A DNA stretch of 64,000 nucleotides from Pseudomonas sp. B21-015. GTDB lineage: Bacteria > Pseudomonadota > Gammaproteobacteria > Pseudomonadales > Pseudomonadaceae. Location of the stretch: contig NZ_CP087196.1 of NCBI RefSeq assembly GCF_024749285.1, positions 2,294,001 through 2,358,000 on the forward strand, in the 5' to 3' direction. Under the pieces are notes generated by a model that saw only the letters and a list, made by a program, of their open reading frames with translations, did not search any database and was not told the origin of the DNA. Each line of letters starts with the position of its first letter. The first letter of the stretch is position 1. Below are positions 55,362-64,000 of the stretch, one piece after another. A program made the translations under genes and the position numbers.

Positions 55362-55763
55362 CTACTGGACCGATTCCTGGCTCTTGATCGTTTGCTCCAG
55401 CGCCTGGGTACAGCGCTCTTCGGCCGTGTCGAGTTCCAGTTTCATCTGTTCGATGTCCAGCAGTTGCTGTTCGAGTTGGTCCCGACGCTCGGCAATTTTC
55501 GCCAGCATACTGTGCAGTTGCTTGGTGTTACCGCTGGAGGGGTCATAAAGTTCGATCAGCTCGCGGCATTCGGCCAAGGAAAAACCAATGCGCTTGCCCC
55601 GCAGGATCAGCTTCAGGCTGACCTTGTCACGGGGCGAATAAATGCGTTCCTGGCCGCGACGCTCGGGGCTGAGCAGGCCCTGCTCTTCATAGAAGCGAAT
55701 GGCCCGGGTGGTGATGTCGAGCTCGCGGGCGAGGTCGGAAATGCTATAGGTCTGGCTGCTCAT
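55362..55763 (-). CDS. liuR: MerR-family regulator LiuR
   Basis: A 133-residue MerR-type regulator. Start SSQTYSISDLARELDITTRA with the helix-turn-helix, then AIRFYEEQGLLSPERRGQER, and a C-terminal coiled coil (LAKIAERRDQLEQQLLDIEQ). No metal-binding cysteine cluster, which fits LiuR, the repressor of branched-chain amino acid degradation genes. Its own promoter carries TTTACGTTTACGTCAA at 55806, like the liu operators, so it is probably autoregulated. mvaB follows on the same strand. Confidence 0.9.
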   Translation of the reverse strand: MSSQTYSISDLARELDITTRAIRFYEEQGLLSPERRGQERIYSPRDKVSLKLILRGKRIGFSLAECRELIELYDPSSGNTKQLHSMLAKIAERRDQLEQQLLDIEQMKLELDTAEERCTQALEQTIKSQESVQ

Positions 55764-55805
55764 GGAAGCGCTCGAAAAAGGTCATGGCGCTAAGCTAATG
55801 GTAGG

Positions 55806-55821
55806 TTTACGTTTACGTCAA
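55806..55821. promoter_or_regulatory. LiuR operator upstream of liuR
   Basis: TTTACGTTTACGTCAA, differing from the liuA-side operators at one or two positions, 43 bases before the liuR ATG. Confidence 0.75.
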
Positions 55822-55853
55822 GTAGTGTGGATCTTCGTTGGCATCACCAGCCT

Positions 55854-55919
55854 CTTCGCGAGCAAGCCCGCTCCCACAGGGATCACGCTGTACCTGTGGG
55901 AGCAGGCTTGCTCGCGAAG
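55854..55919. repeat. REPIN (CTTCGCGAGCAAGCCCGCTCC type)
   Basis: Closely spaced inverted arms CTTCGCGAGCAAGCCCGCTC and near-complement with an 18-base centre, downstream of the LysR gene. Confidence 0.82.
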
Positions 55920-55941
55920 AACGATGACGCGGATTAATGTC

Positions 55942-56871
55942 CTACACCTTATCCAGCGTCTTCTCATGGGCCGTGACCTGCTGGCACAACTCGATCATCT
56001 GTTCGCGCATCCAGCGGTTGGCCGGGTCCTGGTCAGTGCTTTCGTGCCAGTAGAGGTGGGTTTCCACCGGCGGCACATCGTTGACCGGCAGGTTCACCGA
56101 GTACAAGTCATGGCGACGGGCGAAGCGTTCCGGCACGGTCATGACCATGTCGGTCTGTTGCAACACCTGGGACGCCATCAGGTAATGCTGGGAGCGCAGG
56201 GCGATCTTGCGCTGGATGCCCATTTTGCCCAGGGCCAGGTCGACATAACCCAGGCCACTGCGGCGGCTGGAAATATGGATGTGGGTCAGGGACAGGTAAT
56301 CGTCGAGAGTGAATTTTTCTTTGCCCGCCAGCGGATGGCCCTTGCGCATGGCGCACACATAACGGTCCTCCATCAACTTGACGTGACGCACCTGCGGGTC
56401 GGTGTTGAGCGGCGCATCCACCGCGAAATCGAGACGCCCGGCCGCCAGTTCCTTGGTGGTTTCGCGACGTTTGGACAGGAAGCTTTCGATGATCACCGTC
56501 GGCGCCAGGCGCCGCAGGCGCTGGAACAGCGGCGGCAGGATCACCGCCTCGGTGAGGTCGGTCATGCTGATGCGGTAGGTCTTGACCGCCTGCAACGGGT
56601 TGAATATGCGGCTTTCCTGCACCGACACCCGCAGCAGGGAGAGGGCGTTACGCACCGGGCCGATAATGTTCTGCGCCATCGGCGTGGGCACCATGCCCTG
56701 GGCGGTGCGCACGAAAAGCGGATCGTTGAAGGTCTCGCGCAGGCGGGCCAGAGCGTTCGACACCGCCGGTTGAGTAATGCCGACAATCTGCCCGGCGCGG
56801 GTCAGGTTGGCTTCGGTGTAGATCGCGTCGAAGACGATGAAAAGGTTGAGGTCGACCTTGCTCAGATTCAT
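55942..56871 (-). CDS. LysR-family transcriptional regulator
   Basis: A 309-residue LysR-type regulator (ATG at 56871; a GTG at 56880 is in frame). N-terminal HTH: LNLFIVFDAIYTEANLTRAG with ITQPAVSNALARLRETFND; effector domain from about 95 (TYRISMTDLTEAVILPPLFQ) resembles the NodD/PcpR-like branch. It is divergent from an acyl-CoA dehydrogenase gene 206 bases away and is therefore a likely regulator of it. Confidence 0.9.
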   Translation of the reverse strand: MNLSKVDLNLFIVFDAIYTEANLTRAGQIVGITQPAVSNALARLRETFNDPLFVRTAQGMVPTPMAQNIIGPVRNALSLLRVSVQESRIFNPLQAVKTYRISMTDLTEAVILPPLFQRLRRLAPTVIIESFLSKRRETTKELAAGRLDFAVDAPLNTDPQVRHVKLMEDRYVCAMRKGHPLAGKEKFTLDDYLSLTHIHISSRRSGLGYVDLALGKMGIQRKIALRSQHYLMASQVLQQTDMVMTVPERFARRHDLYSVNLPVNDVPPVETHLYWHESTDQDPANRWMREQMIELCQQVTAHEKTLDKV

Positions 56872-57076
56872 GCGCTGCACTCTTTTTTTATATGGGCATC
56901 TGTTTTTAGCGGCGTTTTGATCGGACCCGAGGGCCTTGGCAATCAGTCGATCATATATCGGTGATGAATGTTAATACACGCCGAGAATAGGTTAGGTAAA
57001 TTATCAACGCTGTTCTAGCATCGATTGCATGACCTGAACAACTCCTCTGAACCCCTGATAAAAAGGTAGAGCTGCC

Positions 57077-58306
57077 ATGGATTTCGCTTATTCGCCCAAG
57101 GTCCAGGAACTGCGTGAGCGCGTGACTGCGTTCATGGACACCTACGTTTACCCCGCCGAAGCGGTGTTCGAACGCCAGGTCGCCGAGGGCGATCGCTGGC
57201 AGCCAACGGCAATCATGGAAGAACTCAAACTCAAGGCCAGGGCCGAAGGCCTGTGGAATCTGTTTCTGCCTGAGTCCGAACGCGGTGCCGGCCTGACCAA
57301 CCTCGAATACGCGCCATTGGCGGAAATCATGGGCCGCTCATTGCTGGGTCCTGAGCCGTTCAACTGCTCGGCGCCAGACACCGGCAACATGGAAGTGCTG
57401 GTGCGTTACGCCAGCGAAGAACAGAAGCAACGCTGGCTCGAACCACTGTTGCGCGGCGAGATCCGCTCGGCGTTCGCCATGACCGAACCGGACGTGGCCT
57501 CGTCTGATGCCACCAACATGGCCGCCCGCGCCGTGCGTGATGGTGACGAATGGGTGATCAACGGCAAAAAATGGTGGACCTCAGGTGCCTGCGATCCGCG
57601 CTGCAAGATCCTGATCTTCATGGGCCTGAGCAATCCGGATGCACCGCGCCATGCGCAGCACTCGATGATTCTGGTGCCGGTGGACACCCCAGGTGTGAAA
57701 ATTGTGCGCCCGCTGCCAGTGTTCGGTTACGACGACGCGCCTCACGGCCACGCCGAAGTGCTGTTCGAAAACGTCCGGGTGCCGTACGAAAACGTCCTGT
57801 TGGGTGAAGGACGCGGCTTCGAAATCGCTCAGGGTCGCCTTGGCCCGGGCCGGATTCACCACTGCATGCGTTCGATCGGCATGGCCGAGCGTGCGCTGGA
57901 GTTGATGTGCAAACGTGCGGTCAACCGCACCGCATTCGGCAAACCCCTGGCGCGGCTGGGCGGTAACATCGACAAAATCGCCGACTCGCGGATGGAGATC
58001 GACATGGCACGACTACTGACATTGAAAGCGGCGTACATGATGGACACCGTCGGTAACAAGGTGGCGAAAAGCGAAATCGCACAGATCAAAGTCGTCGCGC
58101 CGAACGTGGCATTGCGGGTGATCGACCGGGCGATCCAGATCCATGGCGGGGCAGGGGTTTCCAACGATTTCCCGCTGGCCTACATGTATGCCATGCAACG
58201 CACCCTGCGCCTGGCCGACGGCCCGGACGAAGTGCACCGTGCGGCGATCGGCAAGTTCGAGATCGGCAAGTATGTGCCGAAAGAGATGATGCGCAGCGGG
58301 CAGTAA
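57077..58306 (+). CDS. Acyl-CoA dehydrogenase
   Basis: FAD enzyme of 409 residues. GGTAGAG precedes the ATG. Seen: [20 protein letters not shown] (substrate/FAD site), [18 protein letters not shown], and the C-terminal [20 protein letters not shown]. The length and the N-terminal [20 protein letters not shown] fit the larger ACAD10/11-like or FadE-type bacterial enzymes. Substrate chain unknown. Monocistronic, with a divergent LysR gene. Confidence 0.9.
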   Translation: MDFAYSPKVQELRERVTAFMDTYVYPAEAVFERQVAEGDRWQPTAIMEELKLKARAEGLWNLFLPESERGAGLTNLEYAPLAEIMGRSLLGPEPFNCSAPDTGNMEVLVRYASEEQKQRWLEPLLRGEIRSAFAMTEPDVASSDATNMAARAVRDGDEWVINGKKWWTSGACDPRCKILIFMGLSNPDAPRHAQHSMILVPVDTPGVKIVRPLPVFGYDDAPHGHAEVLFENVRVPYENVLLGEGRGFEIAQGRLGPGRIHHCMRSIGMAERALELMCKRAVNRTAFGKPLARLGGNIDKIADSRMEIDMARLLTLKAAYMMDTVGNKVAKSEIAQIKVVAPNVALRVIDRAIQIHGGAGVSNDFPLAYMYAMQRTLRLADGPDEVHRAAIGKFEIGKYVPKEMMRSGQ

Positions 58307-58321
58307 CACCGTGTCATCGTT

Positions 58322-58386
58322 CTTCGCGGGCAAGCCCGCTCCCACAGGATTGGTGGTTACCTGTAGGAGCGAGGCTTGCCCGCGAT
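58322..58386. repeat. REPIN (CTTCGCGGGCAAGCCCGCTCC type)
   Basis: Short REPIN between convergent genes: CTTCGCGGGCAAGCCCGCTC and, inverted, TAGGAGCGAGGCTTGCCCGC. Confidence 0.82.
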
Positions 58387-58419
58387 GGCGTCGGCCCATT
58401 CAACCCATCAGCATCAGAC

Positions 58420-59760
58420 TCAATACACCCAAACCTCAACCCGCCGATTCTTGATTCGCCCCTCATCCCCGCTGTTGGCCGCCACCGGCATCTCGGCGCC
58501 GAAACCGCGAATCTCGCGAAACACCACGCCGTTTTTCACCAGTTCTCGTCGCACCGCCATGGCCCGCAGTTTCGACAGCAGATCGGCCCGCGCCGGGTCG
58601 CTCTTGGCGTCGCCAAACCCTGCCAGCGTCACCTGCCGATTGGTTTTGTCGTGCTGCTTTATATAGTCGAGCACCCGCGACAGGTCCTGTCGGGCCTTGT
58701 TGTCCAGCATCGCGCTGCCTTCTTCGAAACGGAAATTCACCGTCAGCCGCTGGGCATGGCGACTGAGTGCCTGATAACCCTCGGGCATCAGCGCATTCGG
58801 CGTAACGGCCATGGCCTGAACGGTCTGTGCGATAAAACCATTGGCCGCGACGATCGCCTGGCCATTGCTGCTTTGGGCGAACTTGACCAGGGCCTTGGCC
58901 CAGGGATTTTTCCCGTTCGGCGGCAGGTAAAAGAACAGTCGACGGGACAGCGGGTAATCTTCCGTCGCGATCAGGCTATTGAGCGGCAACATGGCCTGGG
59001 AGTCGCCATCGACAATGGCCACGGCCTTGGCCTGGCGCACATAAGGCAAACCGATGAAGCCGATGGCTTGCGGGTCCAGACTGACCGCGTCGGACAATTG
59101 CTCGCTGGATTCGAAGCGTTTCGCGTTACCGCTCAGCATTTTCCCATGTGGACTGAGGACCAGCTCCTTGAACGTGTCGTAGGTGCCTGATTGGTCATCC
59201 CGCGCATAGAGATGAATCGTCCCACCGGTGCCGCCGAGTTCTTCCCAGGTTTTCGCTTCGCCGCTGAAGATTCGCGCCAGTTGCTCGGTGTCGAGTTGCT
59301 TCAGCGGATTGTGCGGATGAAGGATGATGGCCAGCCCATCGATGGCGATGACTTGCTCGGCAGCCGGGCTTTTCAGGTCGCCCAATGGTTCGAGATCCAC
59401 CCGTTCGCTGTCCTTGATCGGGCGCGATGAGGCCGCGAGATCGGCAGAGGCGTTTTTCAGGGCTTTGAACCCGGTGCTGGAGCCGTGGGCCGCGACCTCC
59501 ACCTCGACTCGGCGGCCCTGAGCGGTTTCGCCGACGATGCGTTGTTCGTTGGCCTTGTCCGGGGCTTCGCGGTGAACCTTCAGCAAGCCCTGTTCACGCA
59601 TCACCCCCTCGACCAGCGCCGGGCCCAATGCCGCGCCGATGGTGTTGGAACCCTGGATGCGCAGCACCGGGCCACGTTCGGGCGTCGGCAAATCGCCAGC
59701 CGACACCGTCAGCGGCAGCACGGCGCCGAGCAGTAACAGGAACAACACGCGCAGGGTCAT
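58420..59760 (-). CDS. PstS-like phosphate-binding domain fused to OmpA C-terminal domain
   Basis: A 446-residue exported protein: signal peptide VLFLLLLGAVLPLTVSAG. Residues about 30-310 are a PstS/type II periplasmic-binding domain (LRIQGSNTIGAALGPALV; then YARDDQSGTYDTFKELVL). Residues about 330-446 are an OmpA peptidoglycan-binding domain (VNFRFEEGSAMLDNKARQDL, VTLAGFGDAKSDPARADLLS and RIKNRRVEVWVY). This ties a phosphate-type binding module to the cell wall. No Pst transporter genes are adjacent. Ligand unknown. Confidence 0.88.
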   Translation of the reverse strand: MTLRVLFLLLLGAVLPLTVSAGDLPTPERGPVLRIQGSNTIGAALGPALVEGVMREQGLLKVHREAPDKANEQRIVGETAQGRRVEVEVAAHGSSTGFKALKNASADLAASSRPIKDSERVDLEPLGDLKSPAAEQVIAIDGLAIILHPHNPLKQLDTEQLARIFSGEAKTWEELGGTGGTIHLYARDDQSGTYDTFKELVLSPHGKMLSGNAKRFESSEQLSDAVSLDPQAIGFIGLPYVRQAKAVAIVDGDSQAMLPLNSLIATEDYPLSRRLFFYLPPNGKNPWAKALVKFAQSSNGQAIVAANGFIAQTVQAMAVTPNALMPEGYQALSRHAQRLTVNFRFEEGSAMLDNKARQDLSRVLDYIKQHDKTNRQVTLAGFGDAKSDPARADLLSKLRAMAVRRELVKNGVVFREIRGFGAEMPVAANSGDEGRIKNRRVEVWVY

Positions 59761-59830
59761 GCCGGCACCTTATAAGCCAAAGAAAGTGCCGGGAGAATAA
59801 GTCAGTAAGGTTTCTGAACGATGACAGATC

Positions 59831-59908
59831 AAAAGATCGCAGCCTTCGGCAGCTCCTACCGGATGTACGCCGAACCCATGTAGGAGCTGCCGAAGGCTGC
59901 GATCTTTT
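59831..59908. repeat. Inverted repeat (AAGATCGCAGCCTTCGGCAG type)
   Basis: Long arms AAAAGATCGCAGCCTTCGGC and perfect complement with a 22-base centre, between divergently arranged genes' 3'/5' ends; same family as 21199. Confidence 0.88.
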
Positions 59909-59912
59909 GCTC

Positions 59913-60725
59913 TTAGCTCAACTCAAGCCAGATCGGCGCATGATCAGAAGGTTTTTCCATCCCGCGCAGTTCATAATCCACGCCCGCGTCTTTAACCCGT
60001 GGCAACAATCCATGGGACGCCATGATCAGGTCAATCCGCAGCCCGCGCTTGGGCTCATCCTCGAAACCGCGGCTGCGGTAGTCGAACCAGCTGAAACGGT
60101 CGGCAACGTCCGGGTTCAGGTGACGGAAACTGTCCACCAGCCCCCAGTTCTTCAGGCGGGCCATCCATTCGCGCTCTTCGGGCAGGAAGCTGCATTTGCC
60201 GGTTTTCAGCCAGCGTTTCATATTGTCCGGGCCGATGCCGATGTCGCAGTCTTCCGGGGAAATGTTCACATCGCCCATCACCACAATGGGCTGGTCGTTG
60301 CTGAACTGGCTTTCCAGCAACTGCTGCAAATCGCCGTAGAAACGTTCCTTGGCCGGGAACTTGGTAGGGTGATCGCGGCTTTCGCCCTGTGGGAAATAGC
60401 CGTTCATGATGGTCACCGGCAGGCCATTGGCGTCGGCGAACGTGCCCCAGATGAAGCGCCGCTGAGCGTCTTCTTCGTCAGTGGCGAAACCTTTGTGCAG
60501 CGCAATCGGCTCCCGGCGCGAGAGCAGGGCCACGCCGTAATGACCCTTTTGCCCGTGGAAATACACGTGATAACCCAGCGCCTGAACCTCGTCCAGGGGG
60601 AATTGGTCGTCGTGGACCTTGGTTTCCTGCAACCCGATCACGTCCGGTTGATGCTTTTCAATCAGCGCCGCCAGCTGATGCGGGCGAGCGCGCAGCCCGT
60701 TGATGTTGAAGGAGACGATCTTCAT
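59913..60725 (-). CDS. xthA: Exodeoxyribonuclease III
   Basis: AP endonuclease/3'-5' exonuclease of 270 residues for base-excision repair. Start at ATG 60725 ([15 protein letters not shown]); the frame from 60764 is not conserved. Active-site words: [14 protein letters not shown] (metal Glu), [29 protein letters not shown], and [11 protein letters not shown] (catalytic Asp-His). Single gene. The 330-base gap upstream (60726-61055) contains a REPIN and no gene that I can see. Confidence 0.95.
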   Translation of the reverse strand: MKIVSFNINGLRARPHQLAALIEKHQPDVIGLQETKVHDDQFPLDEVQALGYHVYFHGQKGHYGVALLSRREPIALHKGFATDEEDAQRRFIWGTFADANGLPVTIMNGYFPQGESRDHPTKFPAKERFYGDLQQLLESQFSNDQPIVVMGDVNISPEDCDIGIGPDNMKRWLKTGKCSFLPEEREWMARLKNWGLVDSFRHLNPDVADRFSWFDYRSRGFEDEPKRGLRIDLIMASHGLLPRVKDAGVDYELRGMEKPSDHAPIWLELS

Positions 60726-60837
60726 GGTCGGCAGTCCTGGCAAAAGTGCGATGCTAGCTGACATGTAGGAATGGGGCCAGCCTTGGGGTGAGGCGATTCG
60801 CTTTCCCCCGTCAGCTTTGTGTTGGCATATAGGGCCT

Positions 60838-60930
60838 CTTCGCGGGCAAGCCCGCTCCCACAGTTTCGGTGGTGTTCACAGATTTTGTGTACGACACGGA
60901 CACTGTGGGAGCGAGGCTTGCCCGCGAAGG
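60838..60930. repeat. REPIN (CTTCGCGGGCAAGCCCGCTCC type)
   Basis: Arms CTTCGCGGGCAAGCCCGCTC and near-complement in the xthA-GNAT gap. Confidence 0.84.
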
Positions 60931-61055
60931 CGTCAGCCCAGTCGATGAAGATCCTGGCTTGGTCTATACCTGTCTGGGGAACTGTGAAGCCACCCCAAGG
61001 TTCGTACCAAGAAGAGCGCAGCCATCTGAGCTGTGCCCCAGGGAGATCCGCCGTT

Positions 61056-61706
61056 ATGCCCGAAACCTCGACCGCCACCGCCGATATTCACATGCTCGAC
61101 AGCGGCTATTCCCGCGAAGCACGTTCCCTGTTGTACCAGGCGTACCGGCACGAGCCGACGTTCGGCTACCTGTTCGACGCCGAACGCCCCGGTTATGAAC
61201 AGCGGGTACGGGCGACGGTGCGTGAACTGGTCAAACAACATTTTTTTCAGGAGTTGCCGGCCATCGGCCTGCTGGTGAATGACCGCTTGATCGGCATCGC
61301 CCTGATCGCGCCGCCGCAACGCCGCCTGGGCATCACCGAAAGCTGGGCCTGGCGCCTGCGGATGGTGCTCAGCACCGGGTTTCGCTGCACCCGACGTTAC
61401 CTCGATTACCACGCGGCCGTGATGGCGTGCGTGCCGTCCGACTCGGTGCACGTCCTGCCATTGCTGGGGGTTCACCCGCAATTTCAGGGCAAGCACTTTG
61501 GCGAACAATTGCTGCAAGCGGTGCACAACTGGTGCGCGGTCGATGAGCACTCCCAGGGCGTGATCCTCGACACCGGGAATCCTCGTTATCTGGAGTTCTA
61601 TAAACGTCAGGGCTATGAGGAAATCGGCGAAGTGGCCGTAGGACCGATTCGTGAGCACGTGTTTTTCCACGCCAACCCGCAGGTGTTACAAACAGCAACG
61701 GCGTAA
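61056..61706 (+). CDS. GNAT-family N-acetyltransferase
   Basis: A 216-residue acetyltransferase. The ATG at 61056 follows GGGAGA; the longer frame from 60819 passes through the REPIN. The acetyl-CoA loop is visible as LLGVHPQFQGKHFGEQLLQ (near residue 135-153), followed by the C-terminal ILDTGNPRYLEFYKRQGYEE. Substrate unknown. It lies 64 bases before tamA. Confidence 0.87.
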   Translation: MPETSTATADIHMLDSGYSREARSLLYQAYRHEPTFGYLFDAERPGYEQRVRATVRELVKQHFFQELPAIGLLVNDRLIGIALIAPPQRRLGITESWAWRLRMVLSTGFRCTRRYLDYHAAVMACVPSDSVHVLPLLGVHPQFQGKHFGEQLLQAVHNWCAVDEHSQGVILDTGNPRYLEFYKRQGYEEIGEVAVGPIREHVFFHANPQVLQTATA

Positions 61707-61770
61707 AGGTAGAACTTTCGCGGCAGGTCAGGCTCTATCACGCTCCCAGCCTCGTGATAGCATCCGCGCC

Positions 61771-63498
61771 ATGAAGTTTCCAGGAAGAATGACCAGCGGC
61801 CTGCTGATGCTGTTATCCAGCTGCGCGGCGCTGGCACAAAGTGAATTGGATGTGCGGATCAAACCGTCCAACGATGAACTGAAGGCCAATATAGAGGGCT
61901 ATATCGGTAGCCTCGGCGATCGCGATGAAGAAGCCTTGCTGCGCTTCAGTCGCGGCGCCGAAGAACAGGCGCGCAAGGCCGCCCAGGCCTTGGGGTACTA
62001 CCAGCCGCAAATCGACAGCGACGTAAAGGGCGGCAAGACGCCGCGCCTGGTGCTGAACATCGATCCCGGCGAGCCGATCCATTTGCGCAACGTCACGGTG
62101 CGTGTCGAGGGGCCTGCGGCCGACCTCAAATCCTTTCGTGTGCCGAAAGGCGACCTGCTGAAGCCTGGCGCGGTGCTTAACCATGGCCATTACGAAGACG
62201 CCAAGCGGCTGATCCAGAACCAGGCCTCGCGCTTCGGTTTTTTCAGTGGGCGTTTCACTCGTCAGAAGCTGTTGGTGGACCCGCGTGCGGGCGTCGCCGA
62301 CATCGAATTGATCTACGACAGCGGCCCGCGTTATGCGCTGGGCAAGGTCAGTTTTGAAGGCGACACGCCGTTCGACGAAGACCTGCTGCAACGCATGGTG
62401 CCGTTCAAGGCCGGTACGCCCTATGACTCCGAACTGATCGCCGAACTCAATCAGGCGCTGCAATCGAGCGGTTATTTCGAAGGCGTGCGCGTCGACGCGG
62501 CGCCGACCGCGTCCAGGGACGAGGTGATCCCGGTGGCGGTCAAACTCGACACCCGCAAGCCTCGGACCATGGGCTTGGGTCTGGGGTTTTCCACCGACGT
62601 CGGCCCGCGAATCAAGGCCAACTGGACCCGGCACTGGGTCAACCCGCAAGGCGACAGCTATGGCTGGGAAGCCGAACTGTCGGCACCGCGGCAGAACGTC
62701 GGGGTGTTTTACGACATTCCCCTGGACCCACCGCTGACCGACAAACTGCGCTGGGCCGCTGGCTATCAATATGAAGAAATCGCTGGCACCGATTCCCTGA
62801 GCAAACTGCTGACCCTCGGCCCCGAATGGCACAGCAAGTTGCCCAGCGGCTGGCAGCAGGTGGTGTCGCTCAAGTGGCAGCGCGAGGAATACCAACTCGG
62901 CGACGACTCGGGGCTCAGTAACTTGCTGATGCCCGGCGTGAGTTATTCGTACCTCAAAAGCGACAACCGCATCGATCCGCATAACGGCTATCGCCTGCAA
63001 TTCGAAACCAAAGTCGCCAAGGAAGGGTTAGGGTCAGACACCAACCTGATCTACGGCACGGCGTTGGTCAAAGGCCTGACCACGGTCTTCGACAAACACC
63101 GCTTCCTTGGTCGGGTGCAGGTCGGCGGCAGCGCCACCAATGGCTACAAATCGGTGCCGCCGTCTCTACGCTTCTTCGCCGGTGGCGATCAGAGCGTGCG
63201 CGGTTACGACTACCAGAGCCTGTCCCCGGAGAACTCTGAGGGCGACCGTATCGGTGGCCGTTACATGGTGGCCGGCAGCGTCGAGTATCAATATTCCATC
63301 GCCGAAAAATGGCGGGTCGCAACCTTTATCGACCAGGGCAACTCCTTCAACACCCTTGAACTGCCGAACCTCAAGACCGGCGTCGGTGTCGGCATACGCT
63401 GGGTCTCGCCGGTGGGGCCGATTCGCCTCGACCTGGCCCATGCGATGGACGACGACGGCGGCATTCGACTGCACTTTTCCATGGGGCCTGAGCTGTGA
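61771..63498 (+). CDS. tamA: Autotransporter assembly complex outer-membrane protein TamA
   Basis: Omp85-family protein of 575 residues with signal peptide TSGLLMLLSSCAALAQSELD. Three POTRA domains span about residues 25-265 (for example GKVSFEGDTPFDEDLLQRM), and a 16-strand barrel follows (from VKLDTRKPRTMGLGLGFSTD). The barrel has the family motif RFFAGGDQSVRGYDYQSL and ends in VGPIRLDLAHAMDDDGGI with the terminal HFSMGPEL. It couples to tamB by a GTGA overlap. Confidence 0.94.
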   Translation: MKFPGRMTSGLLMLLSSCAALAQSELDVRIKPSNDELKANIEGYIGSLGDRDEEALLRFSRGAEEQARKAAQALGYYQPQIDSDVKGGKTPRLVLNIDPGEPIHLRNVTVRVEGPAADLKSFRVPKGDLLKPGAVLNHGHYEDAKRLIQNQASRFGFFSGRFTRQKLLVDPRAGVADIELIYDSGPRYALGKVSFEGDTPFDEDLLQRMVPFKAGTPYDSELIAELNQALQSSGYFEGVRVDAAPTASRDEVIPVAVKLDTRKPRTMGLGLGFSTDVGPRIKANWTRHWVNPQGDSYGWEAELSAPRQNVGVFYDIPLDPPLTDKLRWAAGYQYEEIAGTDSLSKLLTLGPEWHSKLPSGWQQVVSLKWQREEYQLGDDSGLSNLLMPGVSYSYLKSDNRIDPHNGYRLQFETKVAKEGLGSDTNLIYGTALVKGLTTVFDKHRFLGRVQVGGSATNGYKSVPPSLRFFAGGDQSVRGYDYQSLSPENSEGDRIGGRYMVAGSVEYQYSIAEKWRVATFIDQGNSFNTLELPNLKTGVGVGIRWVSPVGPIRLDLAHAMDDDGGIRLHFSMGPEL

Positions 63499-64000
63499 AG
63501 CGTGGTTTGAAAATAGCGCTGCTGGCGATCCCGGCGCTGCTGATACTGGTCGTGCTGGCCTTGATCACCGTGCTGGGCACGGCGACGGGCAGCCGCTGGG
63601 CGCTCGGGTTTGTGCCGGGTTTGACCGTTGAGAATTTCCAGGGACGCTTGGGGGGGCAGTGGAGCGCCGACCATCTGCTGTGGCAGCAGGACAACAGCCG
63701 GGTTGAGCTGAACCAAGCGATTTTCGCCTGGTCGCCGCTGTGCCTGACGCGCATGACGCTGTGCATCGAGCAATTGCAGGCCGAGCAGGTCAGCCTGCAA
63801 TTCCCGCCCGGCGCGCAAGAGCAAAACAGCGGGCCGATCAGTCTCCCTGACTTGAAGTTGCCGCTGGCCATCGAATTGGGCGACGTCAAGGTCGGTCGTC
63901 TGCTGTTCAACGGCAGCGAAGAACTCAAAGGCCTGCAACTGGCGGCGCACTGGACCGCCAAAGGTTTGCAGATCGACTCGGTAAACCTGCAGCGTGATGA
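63495..64000 (+). CDS. tamB: TamB translocation/assembly module (N-terminal part; window ends)
   Basis: Starts at the GTG 63495, overlapping the tamA stop (GTGA), and runs off the window after about 168 residues. An N-terminal membrane helix (LLAIPALLILVVLALITVLG) is followed by WALGFVPGLTVENFQGRLGG, the usual beginning of the large inner-membrane-anchored AsmA-like lipid-transfer protein TamB, which spans the periplasm to TamA. The rest lies beyond the window. Confidence 0.9.
   Translation, partial: MKRGLKIALLAIPALLILVVLALITVLGTATGSRWALGFVPGLTVENFQGRLGGQWSADHLLWQQDNSRVELNQAIFAWSPLCLTRMTLCIEQLQAEQVSLQFPPGAQEQNSGPISLPDLKLPLAIELGDVKVGRLLFNGSEELKGLQLAAHWTAKGLQIDSVNLQRD

Overview
The window comes from a fluorescent Pseudomonas, most likely the P. 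fluorescens group. Evidence: a PrrF small RNA under a Fur box, a complete leucine/isovalerate (liu) catabolic set with its MerR-type regulator, the tig-clpP-clpX-lon-hupB-tRNA-Asp-ppiD block, high GC with strong GC3 coding bias, and many REP/REPIN-type inverted repeats at gene ends. I see no rRNA, CRISPR array, insertion sequence or prophage body.

Layout. 1-9.1 kb: AroE-like dehydrogenase, YceH, DUF1993, SstT, an MFS exporter, NhaR, small lipoproteins, TerC and two tandem Asp/Pro-rich small proteins. 9.1-12 kb: PbpG, FolD and a tRNA cluster (Arg-His-Leu-His) in which the tRNA-His plus terminator unit is duplicated. 12.3-21.1 kb: the protein quality-control block (trigger factor, ClpP, ClpX, Lon behind a sigma-32-like promoter, HU-beta, tRNA-Asp, PpiD). 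21.4-28.7 kb: a DUF2242 lipoprotein, a 28-residue peptide gene behind an ANR/FNR-type promoter, an AraC regulator, a nitrilase-fold protein that lacks its catalytic cysteine, FadH, a PLP enzyme and a cytochrome b561. 28.9-34.1 kb: a short orphan VgrG, YebC, a leucine-rich-repeat kinase and a ZapE-type ATPase.

34.3-41.4 kb is the most unusual stretch. An ECF sigma/anti-sigma pair, a catalase-family peroxidase and a cytochrome b561 look like one stress regulon: the same motif, GGGAATAA-N14-CGTC, lies upstream of both the sigma gene and the peroxidase gene. The sigma gene is frameshifted by an 8-bp tandem duplication. Between the two halves sits a three-gene coupled operon (stand-alone amino-acid-type adenylation enzyme, six-helix membrane flavin reductase, crotonase-fold enzyme) that I cannot assign to a known pathway. 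It is my best candidate for an undescribed system.

41.4-46 kb: MFS exporter, HxlR regulator, M14 carboxypeptidase, the PrrF sRNA, a DUF3077 protein and a CI/PrtR-like repressor lacking both catalytic residues for self-cleavage. 46-57 kb: liuABCD, a divergent acyl-CoA synthetase, HMG-CoA lyase and LiuR with matching palindromic operators, and an AT-rich gene-free gap near 54 kb. 57 kb to the end: acyl-CoA dehydrogenase with a divergent LysR regulator, a PstS-OmpA fusion, exonuclease III, a GNAT acetyltransferase, TamA and the start of TamB (cut by the window end).
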